A stretch of DNA of 64,000 bases, taken from contig JBFWSW010000020.1 in the NCBI GenBank assembly GCA_050248155.1, positions 6,144 to 70,143 of the forward strand, given 5' to 3'. The stretch's first letter is position 1. Every line of letters starts with the position of its first letter. Below, piece after piece: positions 51,631 through 60,042 of the stretch. A model generated the notes under the pieces. That model ran no database searches. It worked only from the letters and a program-made list of their open reading frames with translations, and was not told where the DNA came from. Made by a program: the position numbers and the translations under genes. The stretch comes from VFMC01 sp050248155 (GTDB lineage: Bacteria; Actinomycetota; Acidimicrobiia; Acidimicrobiales; Ilumatobacteraceae).

Positions 51631-52362
51631 TCAGAGACCCAGGTACGCGGTGCGGACGTCGGCGCGCTCGACCACTTCACTCGGATTGCCACTGGCGAGC
51701 TCGACGCCGTTCGCGAGCACGACCAGGCGGTCACAGATGGGGAGCAGGTGGGAGAGCTCGTGGTCGATGACGGCCAGCGAGTAACCGTCTCCCTTCAGCT
51801 TCCGCACGATTGCCGACACGTCATCGGCAGCCACCGGACTGAGACCGGCGAAGGGCTCGTCGAGCAGCAACACCTGCGGGCTGGCGGCGAGTGCAAGCGC
51901 AATGCCGAGCAGCCTGGTCTGCCCCCACGAGAGGTCTCCAGCACGGTTGGCGAGAACGTGGCCGAGATCGACGTACTCGACGAGATCCTCGGGCGTCGCG
52001 AATCGCTCGACGGCCCGTCCGGCGCGCAGGGCCAGAGCTGCGTTCTCTCGGACGTCGAGGCGAGGGAACACCATCGCCTGCTGGAACGTCCGCACGAGGC
52101 CGAGGCGCGCTCGGCGATGAGGAGCCATGCCGGTGATGTCGCGACCGTTCCACGTCACGGTGCCGGTGCGCGGGCGCAAGAAGCCACTGAGCAGGTTGAA
52201 GAGCGTGGTCTTTCCGGATCCGTTCGGGCCAATGATGCCGACGACCTCGTTGCGTCGCACCTCGAAGCTGACGTCGGCGACGGCAACGACGCCGCCGAAC
52301 CGGCGTGACAGCCCGTTCGCCACGAGGACGGGCGCGGCGAGGTCGTGCGGAGCCAGGCTCAT
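51631..52362 (-). CDS. livG: LivG-like ABC transporter ATP-binding protein
   Basis: A 243-residue HAAT ATPase: Walker A GPNGSGKTTLFNLLSGFLRP, signature LSWGQTRLLGIALAL, Walker B VLLLDEPFAGLSP; RTFQQAMVFPRLDVREN is LivG-like. The start at 52362 reads ATGA, a form usually seen when an upstream gene ends there, and has a poor binding site; yet no LivM gene is upstream. Instead a different, oppositely oriented gene begins. The operon looks cut at this point. Confidence 0.88.
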   Translation of the reverse strand: MSLAPHDLAAPVLVANGLSRRFGGVVAVADVSFEVRRNEVVGIIGPNGSGKTTLFNLLSGFLRPRTGTVTWNGRDITGMAPHRRARLGLVRTFQQAMVFPRLDVRENAALALRAGRAVERFATPEDLVEYVDLGHVLANRAGDLSWGQTRLLGIALALAASPQVLLLDEPFAGLSPVAADDVSAIVRKLKGDGYSLAVIDHELSHLLPICDRLVVLANGVELASGNPSEVVERADVRTAYLGL

Positions 52363-54466
52363 GACGCGGTCACGGCGCCCGGGTCCGGCTGACGATCCTG
52401 ACCGTTCGACAACATCCAAGACGCTCGTACTGGTTGCAATTGCGATCGCGCTCGGCTGCGTTTCTCTCGTCAAGTTCCGCACGCGTGTCGGCTGGGCCGG
52501 CCGTGCCGTGCTCACGACGACAGGGACCCGCGCTGCTTCCGTTCACGCGGCCCCCGATGCTCGGCAAGTGACCCACCCCAGCTCCGCGGCCGCTCCCCCG
52601 CCGATGGCCGCCGAACCACCAACCGCAGCCCGCGATCGTTCGGGCCTGCCCCCGAGGCGACGGGCGTCCGGGCGCGGGACCACCCGACGGGATGATGTGC
52701 TGGAGCGTGCCGGGGAGGTTCCGCTCGCATTGTGGGCTGAACATGCACTTGCGGCCCTCGCCACCCGGCTCGGACCAAGCTCACTGCGGAGTGAGCTCGT
52801 CGCCGCCGAGTTCTCGACCGAGGCCGGTATCGAGCTGCTCTGGGATGCGCCACGACCAGACGCCCCGCCGGGTTGGCATGCCGCCGACGGCGGGTGGGCG
52901 TGGCGGCACCCTTACCAGCCCGACACCTCGATCCGAATCACGTCGCCGGCATCGTCGGCCCCCGGTCTCGTCACCCTCGGCCACCGACACGACCGTCAGC
53001 TCCTCATCAACCTCGAAGCCATCCCCAGCCTGCAGCTCGCCGGAAGCCGCCCACAGGCGATCAGCACTGCGCTGAACATCGTCACCGAGCTCCAGAGCCG
53101 AGACCATCCTCCGATCATCGACGGTTGCGCCGGCAGAAACGCGTTCGGGATCGGTCAACACCACGCCTCGAGCGCTCGGACGTTCGCCGACGATGTCGAG
53201 CGGTCCCGACCTGTGACCGGCGAGTCCTGTGACGTAGCCCGGCCAACCCCGTTCGATGCCACCTCCGAGACGAGTGCTGTGTTCACTGTCGCCGTCAACG
53301 ACGACAGTGACCATCCGATCGTCACGATCGTCGCCCATCACACTGCGGAGGCGTCCTGTGCCGACCATGCGAGGTTTCCGGCCCAGATGGTCATCGCGCC
53401 GGACGGAACCGCCACCCTCGAACCGCTCGGTCTGACCTTCGCCGTCATCGACTCGGCGTCCACAACGACATCGCTCGACGTCAACCACATCCCGGTTCGG
53501 CCGCATTCACAGCGACACGAGACCAACTCAAACGGGACCGGTCACGTCGGAACCTGGCCGCCTCCCACCATCCACACGGCCCTCACGTCACCGATCCCTG
53601 GTGGCGATCCGCGGCTTGGCGCGGCCACGCCTGTCACAGAAAGTGCGGACATCGGCGATGTCGACGCCGTCTCGTCCGAGACGAGCCAGCGGCTGGACAC
53701 GGAGCGGATGGTGATCCACGTGCTCGGCGCACCGACGTTCGCGGCACGCCCCACGATCAAACCGCGCGAGTTGATTCTCGCCGTACTGCTGGCCTGCCGC
53801 GGCGGGACCGTCGCCGCGTCGAGCGCTCAGGATGCCTTGTGGGGCGGCAAACCCGTACAACCGAAGACAACCTGGAACCTGTACAGCAACACTCGCGCGG
53901 CGCTCGGAGAGTTCGACGACGGCACACCGTTGATGCCGAACACCGACCGAACCCGCGGGACCCTGCGGCTCGATCCACGAGTGACCACGGACCTGCACGT
54001 CCTGCGCGATGTGATCGACGAGGCCCAAGCCACCTCCTCCAGCGAGGCGATTGGGCTACTCCGGACGGGCCTCGACCTCATCGACGGACCGCCCTTCGAC
54101 GCCGACGGATACGACTGGGCACACCGCGACCAACTCGTCACCGACGCCACCACCACGATTCATCAAGCCGTCCACCAGCTCCTTCAACTAGCCGCCGAAG
54201 CCGGCCACATCGACATCGCCCGCTCCGCGATCACCCGAGGGCTACGCGCGCTACCCGGCGACGAACAGCTCTACCGGGCACGCATGCGACTCGAATCTGA
54301 CATCGGGAACCTCGCCGGTGTCATCGCCGCCTACCAAGAAGTCGTCGTCTACCTCAGCGACCTCGACAGCCACCCCGCACACCCGACCACTGCGCTGTTC
54401 AATGAATTGACCCGAGGAACAAGCGCTCCCGAACTCGCGCGACCAACCCGTCACCGCGGCCATTGA
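52361..54466 (+). CDS. BTAD-domain regulator-like protein, start uncertain
   Basis: Up to 701 residues. The C-terminal third (from about 53730) is a winged-helix/bacterial transcriptional activation domain: PRELILAVLLACRGGTVAASSAQDALWGG, DLHVLRDVIDEAQ, GLRALPGDEQLYRARMRLESDIGN. The middle region (LWAEHALAALATRLG, GIELLWDAP, GWHAADGGWAWRHPY) matches long BTAD proteins, some with LysM and membrane segments, next to actinobacterial transfer genes. A hydrophobic stretch (TLVLVAIAIALGCVSLV) lies at about residue 24. ATG at 52361 collides with the LivG start, so the real start may be 52604 or the 5' end may be lost. Confidence 0.65.
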   Translation: MTRSRRPGPADDPDRSTTSKTLVLVAIAIALGCVSLVKFRTRVGWAGRAVLTTTGTRAASVHAAPDARQVTHPSSAAAPPPMAAEPPTAARDRSGLPPRRRASGRGTTRRDDVLERAGEVPLALWAEHALAALATRLGPSSLRSELVAAEFSTEAGIELLWDAPRPDAPPGWHAADGGWAWRHPYQPDTSIRITSPASSAPGLVTLGHRHDRQLLINLEAIPSLQLAGSRPQAISTALNIVTELQSRDHPPIIDGCAGRNAFGIGQHHASSARTFADDVERSRPVTGESCDVARPTPFDATSETSAVFTVAVNDDSDHPIVTIVAHHTAEASCADHARFPAQMVIAPDGTATLEPLGLTFAVIDSASTTTSLDVNHIPVRPHSQRHETNSNGTGHVGTWPPPTIHTALTSPIPGGDPRLGAATPVTESADIGDVDAVSSETSQRLDTERMVIHVLGAPTFAARPTIKPRELILAVLLACRGGTVAASSAQDALWGGKPVQPKTTWNLYSNTRAALGEFDDGTPLMPNTDRTRGTLRLDPRVTTDLHVLRDVIDEAQATSSSEAIGLLRTGLDLIDGPPFDADGYDWAHRDQLVTDATTTIHQAVHQLLQLAAEAGHIDIARSAITRGLRALPGDEQLYRARMRLESDIGNLAGVIAAYQEVVVYLSDLDSHPAHPTTALFNELTRGTSAPELARPTRHRGH

Positions 54467-54478
54467 CACAACTGTCAA
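54463..54478. repeat. Perfect inverted repeat at the end of the BTAD gene
   Basis: TTGACA and TGTCAA flank CAAC. The left arm includes the BTAD stop codon. In the 15-base gap between two convergent genes it may help end transcription from either side, but the stem is only six pairs without a T tract. Confidence 0.35.
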
Positions 54479-54481
54479 GCC

Positions 54482-54901
54482 TCAGCGGTGCGCGGAGGCT
54501 GCGACGGACGGCGGGTACGGTGCCGGGACGATCACCCACCTGCCGGGGTTGACGGCCGATGCTGCTGCGGCGAAGGCGTCGGCGTGCCGGTCGGCGTCGT
54601 CACCGCGCACGGTGATGGTCACGTAGTCCGTGGTGCCTCGGACCCGCACCCAGCCAGTCCTCGTAGCGAGCACGCGCACTGTGTCGTAAAAGGCGTCGAG
54701 GTGCCGGCTGTCGGGGAGGTTGTCGGGGCAGCCGTGGACGACGGTGAGGTGCCGATGGCCGTGGGCGACCTCCTCGGCCTCGCACACGACCAGTTCTTCT
54801 ATCAGTTCACGGTGGCGTCGCGGGCTGGTGGCGGGATCGGCGAGGTCGGCGAGACGGCAGCAGAACGGGTCGTAGATGGCGGGGTCGTCGATGCGATACA
54901 T
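54482..54901 (-). CDS. Hypothetical protein
   Basis: A 139-residue soluble protein of unknown function. It reads MYRIDDPAIYDPFCCRLADLADPATS, then a mixed alpha/beta region (RHLTVVHGCPDNLPDSRHLDAFYDTVRVLA; DYVTITVRGDDADRHADAF) with many His and Asp. ATG at 54901 follows GAGGAG. It lies between the BTAD gene and the transfer genes and is probably element cargo or a transfer accessory gene. Confidence 0.6.
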   Translation of the reverse strand: MYRIDDPAIYDPFCCRLADLADPATSPRRHRELIEELVVCEAEEVAHGHRHLTVVHGCPDNLPDSRHLDAFYDTVRVLATRTGWVRVRGTTDYVTITVRGDDADRHADAFAAAASAVNPGRWVIVPAPYPPSVAASAHR

Positions 54902-55045
54902 GGCGGTGCTCCTCACGGTCGGTGTCGTGGCTCCACGAACACGACATGATCGACACCGATGGAGCAGCCACCATCAGGGTAGTTGCGGTCGTCTCTCGGG
55001 TTCCTCGACGAACGGGGACCGCCACGGCACCAGTGGTTGAGCTCG

Positions 55046-56065
55046 TTAGTAGAAGCAGCCGATGGTGGGCAGCGTGGCAGGGTCGACGCCCATCGCGTGG
55101 TCGCGCAGGGACCGCAGGAGCAGTTGGGGGCAGCGGAGCTGACCGTCGGAGGTTCGGACTTGGAGGTGGAGATGCGGTCCGCTCGAGCGTCCGGTGTTGC
55201 CGGAGGTCAGGATCTGGGTCCCGGCGGCGATCGTGTCGCCGACTTGGACGTGGACCGCGCTGCCGTGACAGTAGGCCCATCGGTTGCCGTCGTCGTCTTC
55301 GACGGTCACACCGATCCCGCATGTCTGGCAGCCGGCGGCGTTGGCGCTGCAGCCGTGGTCCCACCAGTTGTACGGCCAGTACTGCACCGCCGCGACCAGG
55401 CCGCCGCGCACGGCGTACAGCGCTGTTCCGACAGGGACGCCCCAGTCCCAGGCCGGGTAGTCGTGATGGGCCGCTTCGACCGCGGCATTGGCGAACAACT
55501 CGGACGGCGCTGGGTAGGCGTAGCCGTCAACCAGCGCCCCGATCGGGGTGCCCGGCAGACAACCACCAGCCTCCCCGGTAGGTGCACCGAGTTGCCGTTC
55601 GTACTCCGTCATCCACCGTTGCTGGTAGTGGCGGGGTGTGAGGACGTTGCCCGCACCGGGAACGGGCACCGTGTCCCACTCGGCGGAGCCTTCGGCGGGC
55701 AGGTGCCCGATGTACCAGACGACGGGCACGGCGGCGATGTCGCTGTCGTAGGCAGCGAGGATCCCCTCGACGTGTTCGATCGCCTTCGCGTCTTGTACGT
55801 GCGGCGGGGCCTGCCAGGCCCGGGCGTAGCCTTCGTAGTGGTCCCAGGTGCTGTCGATGAACTGGTAAGCGCCCGACGCCGACGGCCCGGCTGCCTGTGC
55901 GGCGTAGTCACCGCCTGACTCCAGCCTGCGGATCGTGCGTAGAACTGCGTCGATCTCGGCGTAGGAAACGCAAACCAGCCGTGGCCCGTCGCCGGTGGTG
56001 AACAGCACGGGGAACGCCATCAGGCCGGTGACGACCGCGACGAAAGGGACGGCGAGCAGCTTCAC
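55046..56065 (-). CDS. Secreted transglycosylase-like / M23 peptidase fusion (VirB1-like)
   Basis: A 339-residue cell-wall hydrolase. A signal or anchor helix (KLLAVPFVAVVTGLMAFPVLF) is followed by a lysozyme-like domain with candidate Glu in IRRLESGGDY and GAYQFIDSTW, then an M23 (LytM) domain with HHDYPAWDWG, AYCHGSAVHVQVGDTIAAGT and GPHLHLQV metal ligands. Such fusions open peptidoglycan for type IV secretion in Gram-positives. GTG at 56065 is used; ATG at 56104 would add 13 residues. It is divergent from the transfer operon. Confidence 0.82.
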   Translation of the reverse strand: MKLLAVPFVAVVTGLMAFPVLFTTGDGPRLVCVSYAEIDAVLRTIRRLESGGDYAAQAAGPSASGAYQFIDSTWDHYEGYARAWQAPPHVQDAKAIEHVEGILAAYDSDIAAVPVVWYIGHLPAEGSAEWDTVPVPGAGNVLTPRHYQQRWMTEYERQLGAPTGEAGGCLPGTPIGALVDGYAYPAPSELFANAAVEAAHHDYPAWDWGVPVGTALYAVRGGLVAAVQYWPYNWWDHGCSANAAGCQTCGIGVTVEDDDGNRWAYCHGSAVHVQVGDTIAAGTQILTSGNTGRSSGPHLHLQVRTSDGQLRCPQLLLRSLRDHAMGVDPATLPTIGCFY

Positions 56066-56262
56066 AGTGCTGTTCCCACCCACGGCGCTGTCCGGGCGGA
56101 ACATCCGGGCGTCGCGGAGACCAGCGAGCCGTGGCACCGCTCGAACTCTTGCGAGTCACCGACGGACCGGGCGGCCTGTGGCGCGGCGACCGACTCGTGG
56201 GTGAGTGAGTAGTTCGACAAGCGACACCCGGTGGGTGTCCCGAACCATGAAGGGGTGTGCAG

Positions 56263-56610
56263 ATGTCCAGAGGACCACGAGCACGTCTACTCGTCGGAAC
56301 CGGCCTCACCGTCGCCGCGGTGCTCGCGTTGTCCACGCCGGCGCTGGCGCAGGTGCCCGACCCGGCACCCGACGCATCGCTGCCAGGCGGCGCGCTGATC
56401 ACCCAAGTACTCGGCTGGTTGAAGTACGCGGCGATCGCCGCGGCGGTGGCCGGCCTGCTGATCGGCGGGGTCGCCACCGGGGTGGGCCACTTCGGCTCGA
56501 ACTACTCGGCGTCGTCCGCCGGCCGCAAGTGGGTGCTGGGCGGGATCGGTGCTGCGATGCTCGCCGGGCTGGCCCACACGATCGCCACCACCGTCTACAA
56601 CGCGACCTGA
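56263..56610 (+). CDS. Small secreted/membrane protein, VirB2/TrbC pilin-like
   Basis: A 115-residue protein with a signal peptide ending in STPALA (about residue 30), a short Pro/Asp-rich stretch, then two hydrophobic helices (WLKYAAIAAAVAGLLIGGVATG and WVLGGIGAAMLAGLAHTIAT, read separately). This size and layout fit VirB2/TrbC-like pilins. ATG at 56263 follows AAGGGG; GTG six bases upstream is too close to it. First gene of the transfer operon. Confidence 0.72.
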   Translation: MSRGPRARLLVGTGLTVAAVLALSTPALAQVPDPAPDASLPGGALITQVLGWLKYAAIAAAVAGLLIGGVATGVGHFGSNYSASSAGRKWVLGGIGAAMLAGLAHTIATTVYNAT

Positions 56611-56612
56611 CC

Positions 56613-57299
56613 GTGCGCCGCTCACTCGTGTACGCCGCGGCGGCATTCGTCGTGGTGCTCGTGACGGTCGGGTTCCGGGCGTGGTCCGCTCCCTCGACCA
56701 GCGCAGATGTCGACACCGACCTCGCAGTGGTGGTGCCCGCGGTCCCTGGTGAGGACACCCGGCGTGGCCCGTCGTCCACGCTCTTCGGGGTTCCCGGCGG
56801 CTGGTCACACGACGAGGCGGGAGCGCTCGCCGCAGCGGTGTCGGCCGTAAGCCTGACCGGCGAGATCGCCCGGGCGGGGTTCATCACCCGTACGGACATG
56901 ATCGAGACGTTGGCTTCTGGAAGATTCGGGCCGACCCTGGCCGCCGAGTCGGCGGCGCAGTTGGGCGAGATGTCCGGGGAGCTCGGTGCCGCCGGTGTCG
57001 CCGCCCAGTCGGTGACGTTCAGCGAACTGCCGTTGACCGCCAGCGTCGTCCACGCCGACCGGGCTTCGGCCGAGGTGGAGGTGTGGACGGTGTGCGTGAT
57101 CACCGTGGCCGACGTCGCGGCCCCGCGGCAGGTGTGGCGGACCGTGACCGTCGAACTGGTCTGGGAGGACGCCGACTGGCGGGTCGACGGGTGGTCGACC
57201 GTGTCGGGTCCGACGCCGGCGTTGGCGGTGAGCGCACCGGTCGCAGCGACCGACGAGGTGCTCCAGGTTCTGTCGTGGTCGCGGCTTGGGGGTGAGTGA
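56613..57299 (+). CDS. Membrane-anchored protein of the transfer operon
   Basis: A 228-residue protein with one N-terminal transmembrane helix (LVYAAAAFVVVLVTVGF) and a soluble domain that may have an NTF2-like/VirB8 fold (ADRASAEVEVWTVCVITVADV; VWRTVTVELVWEDADWRVDGW). VirB8/TcpC proteins have this topology and position, but the similarity is only in layout. GTG at 56613 lies 2 bases after the preceding stop; its own stop overlaps the next start (GTGATG). Confidence 0.6.
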   Translation: MRRSLVYAAAAFVVVLVTVGFRAWSAPSTSADVDTDLAVVVPAVPGEDTRRGPSSTLFGVPGGWSHDEAGALAAAVSAVSLTGEIARAGFITRTDMIETLASGRFGPTLAAESAAQLGEMSGELGAAGVAAQSVTFSELPLTASVVHADRASAEVEVWTVCVITVADVAAPRQVWRTVTVELVWEDADWRVDGWSTVSGPTPALAVSAPVAATDEVLQVLSWSRLGGE

Positions 57300-58576
57300 T
57301 GTTCGACTGGGCAATCGGCGGGTTGGGATCGTTGTTCGGCTTCGTCGGTGACGCCGTTGGATCGGCGGTCGGGTGGGCGTGGGACAAGGTCATCACCGGC
57401 ATCTACACGTGGCTGGCCAACGGGCTCGCGCTGCTCATCGAGTGGGTGTGGTCGGTGCTCGACTCAGGGACCACGCCGCGGGTCACCGCCGGTTGGTTCC
57501 GCAACGAGCTGGCCGCCCAGGTCGGCTTGATCGCCTTGGCGGTGACGATCGCGATGATGCTCGCCTCCGCCGTCCAGGCCGCGCTGGCGGGCCGGTCGGA
57601 GCAGATCGGCGACGCCGTCAAGGAGGGCGCCCGGGCGATCGTCGCGTCCTCTCTGACTCTCACGGTGCTGGACGTGTTGATTGGGGTGGTGGACGAGGCC
57701 TCGGCGACGGTGTGGCAGATCGGCCGGCCCGATCTCGTCATCATGCTGGAGCGAATGGTGCTGGTCGCGACGACGACCGGGCCCCTCGGTTCGACCTTCG
57801 TCGGACCGCTCTGCCTGTTGTTCGGGTTCTTGGGGCTGATCGGGTTGGTGGTGGCGTTGATGATGCGTTCGGCGCTGATCTACGTCGCCGCCGCCTTGGC
57901 GCCGATCGTGTGGTCCGTCAACGTGCTGCCGTTGTTTCGCGGGTCGGCCCGCAAGCTCGTTCATCTCACGGTGGCGCTGGTCGTGTCGAAGATGGCGATC
58001 GTCATCACGCTCGTCGTGGCGGTGAAGCTGATCGCCAACCCGGCCGGCGATCCCGACTCGGCGGCAGTGATCAACGACGGCGCCGCCGCGGTCGGCACGC
58101 TGATGACGGGGTTCATCTGCTTCCTGATCGCGGCGGTCACTCCGGTGGTGCTGTACAAGCTGATGCCCACCGTCGAAGGCGCGATGGTCGGTGCCGGCAT
58201 CGCCGGCGGCTGGGCCCGCGGCGCGACGACTGCTGCGCACACCGCGCTGATGGTCAAGAGCCTCGGCGCCACGACGGCAGCGTCCGCGGCGACACGTCAG
58301 GTTGCCGGCCAGCACGGCGCGCAGGGGGCTTCCTCAGGTGGGATCTCGGGGCTCACCGGCCACCAGCCCGTCAAGCCGGCCGGCACCGCGACATCCACGG
58401 CCCAGCAGCCGAGGTCACCGGCGCAGAACGACACACCGAGCCCGGGTGGCAGCGAACCGGCACGGTCGAAGCCGCCGAGACCCGCGGGCCGGGGCCGACC
58501 TGAACCGGCAGCGTCCGGGTCGCCGCGACGCCGGAGCGACGGTGAGGGCGCCGACGAGCCGGGCGCCGAGTCGTGA
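57299..58576 (+). CDS. VirB6/TrbL-like polytopic membrane protein
   Basis: A 425-residue protein with about six to seven hydrophobic segments between residues 10 and 310 and a roughly 110-residue Gly/Pro/Ser/Arg-rich tail, the profile of TrbL/VirB6 channel subunits of conjugative systems. RSALIYVAAALAPIVWSVNVLP is a typical core segment. ATG at 57299 (after GGGGGTG) or GTG at 57296 could start it. Its stop overlaps the next gene by GTGA. Confidence 0.75.
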   Translation: MFDWAIGGLGSLFGFVGDAVGSAVGWAWDKVITGIYTWLANGLALLIEWVWSVLDSGTTPRVTAGWFRNELAAQVGLIALAVTIAMMLASAVQAALAGRSEQIGDAVKEGARAIVASSLTLTVLDVLIGVVDEASATVWQIGRPDLVIMLERMVLVATTTGPLGSTFVGPLCLLFGFLGLIGLVVALMMRSALIYVAAALAPIVWSVNVLPLFRGSARKLVHLTVALVVSKMAIVITLVVAVKLIANPAGDPDSAAVINDGAAAVGTLMTGFICFLIAAVTPVVLYKLMPTVEGAMVGAGIAGGWARGATTAAHTALMVKSLGATTAASAATRQVAGQHGAQGASSGGISGLTGHQPVKPAGTATSTAQQPRSPAQNDTPSPGGSEPARSKPPRPAGRGRPEPAASGSPRRRSDGEGADEPGAES

Positions 58577-60042
58577 CAGACCCCCGCGCGTATCGCTTCG
58601 CCGACGCCAACAAGCCCGGCCTGCTCCTCGGTCTCGGTACCCGCCAGGCGATCCCGGTCGTCGTCGGCGTGCTGCTTCTCGCACTGGTGTTGCAGACCCC
58701 CCTTCCACCGGCGGTCGGCATCGTCGGGCCGGTCGCTGGTGGCCTCGTGGCGTTCGGGCGTTGGCGAGGCGCGCCGCTCGCGGAGACATTCGCTCCCGGC
58801 GTCCGCCTCCTCGCTCGACGACGGCTCGGTCGTCGACGGTGGGTCCGTCCGCCGCTGCTCGGCGACAACAGCAACGCTTGCCTCCCCAAGCCGTTACACG
58901 GCCTCGAACTGCTCGAGACCGCCGACGTCCCGTTCGGGATCGTGCGGGACCGCGCCGCTGGCCAGGTGACCGCGGTACTGAGGGTGCGCGGCCAGGGCTT
59001 CCCGCTCGCCTCCGCCATCGAGCAGGACGCGATTCTCGCCGGTTGGGGCGCTTCGTTGTCGCCGTTCGCCCGGGCGCACTCGCCGGTGGTCCACGTTGTG
59101 TGGCAGGAGTGGGCGCATCCCGTCGGCAGCGACGACCACCGGGCGTTTCTCGACACGATCGGGCTGCGATCTCGGCTCGGGGAGCCAGCGGTGGCGGACT
59201 ACGCCGCGTTGGTCGACGAGCAGGCGCCGGTCACGACCGCCCACGAGATCCTCGTCACCGTCACCATCGACCAACGCAAGGTCCGGGCGCGTCGCCGGGC
59301 CGGGTCGCGCCTGACCGCCGCGGTCGACAGTCTCGCCGAGGAACTGCGCCTGTTCTCGGCACGGCTCGACGCCGCCGGACTGTCGGTCGACGATCCGTTG
59401 TCGGCGTTGGACGTGTCCGCTGCAGTCCGGGTGCGTTCCGACCCGAGCCGAGCCGCCCAAGTGGCGACTATGACGCGGTCGCTGGCGGCCGCAGCTCGAC
59501 GAGGTGCGTTGGAGTGGGGCCCGATGGTCGTAGAACCCGACTGGGGCCACGTCCACGTCGACGGCGCCTACCACCGCTCCTACCGGATCGCCTCCTGGCC
59601 GCAACTGCCCGTCGGCTCGGACTGGCTGTCGGGCCTGCTGGTCGAGACACAGTGCGTTCGAACGCTGACGGTCGTGTTGGAGCCGGTCCCGATGTCGCGC
59701 GCCGCTCGAGCCGCGGACCGTGAAGTGATGGCCCGCGAGGCCGACGCCGACATGAAGACCCAGAAGGGATTCCGGGTCAACGCCCGCGAACGCAAACGCC
59801 TGGCCGACGTCGAAGCTCGCGAGCGGGAACTGTCCGAAGGGCACGCCGAGTTCAGCTTCGTCGGGATCGTCACCGTCACCGCCGCTGACTTGGACCAACT
59901 CGACGACGACTGCGCCGACGTCGAGCAGGCCGCCGCCCAATCCCTGCTCGACCTGCGCCCGTTGGAGGCCCGCCAGGAACTGGGCTGGGTCGCCGCCCTG
60001 CCGCTCGGCCGGGCCGTGTCCCGCACGGCGACGGCGACGTGA
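58573..60042 (+). CDS. SCO6880/PrgI-like conjugation protein
   Basis: A 489-residue protein with two N-terminal hydrophobic segments (about residues 29-60), as in PrgI/VirB3, then a long soluble domain. It fits the SCO6880 family, which precedes the VirB4-type ATPase in actinobacterial transfer clusters. The soluble part plausibly equals the N-terminal half of VirB4, giving a split VirB4 with the next gene; this is inference. GTG at 58573 and its stop at 60042 both overlap neighbours by GTGA. Confidence 0.78.
   Translation: MTDPRAYRFADANKPGLLLGLGTRQAIPVVVGVLLLALVLQTPLPPAVGIVGPVAGGLVAFGRWRGAPLAETFAPGVRLLARRRLGRRRWVRPPLLGDNSNACLPKPLHGLELLETADVPFGIVRDRAAGQVTAVLRVRGQGFPLASAIEQDAILAGWGASLSPFARAHSPVVHVVWQEWAHPVGSDDHRAFLDTIGLRSRLGEPAVADYAALVDEQAPVTTAHEILVTVTIDQRKVRARRRAGSRLTAAVDSLAEELRLFSARLDAAGLSVDDPLSALDVSAAVRVRSDPSRAAQVATMTRSLAAAARRGALEWGPMVVEPDWGHVHVDGAYHRSYRIASWPQLPVGSDWLSGLLVETQCVRTLTVVLEPVPMSRAARAADREVMAREADADMKTQKGFRVNARERKRLADVEARERELSEGHAEFSFVGIVTVTAADLDQLDDDCADVEQAAAQSLLDLRPLEARQELGWVAALPLGRAVSRTATAT

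Noticed and set aside
54463..54478. TTGACA-CAAC-TGTCAA as another copy of the shared promoter element
   Set aside because: The half-sites are in the opposite order (TTGAC then GTCAA), there is no GWCGAA partner, and it lies at a gene end between convergent genes.
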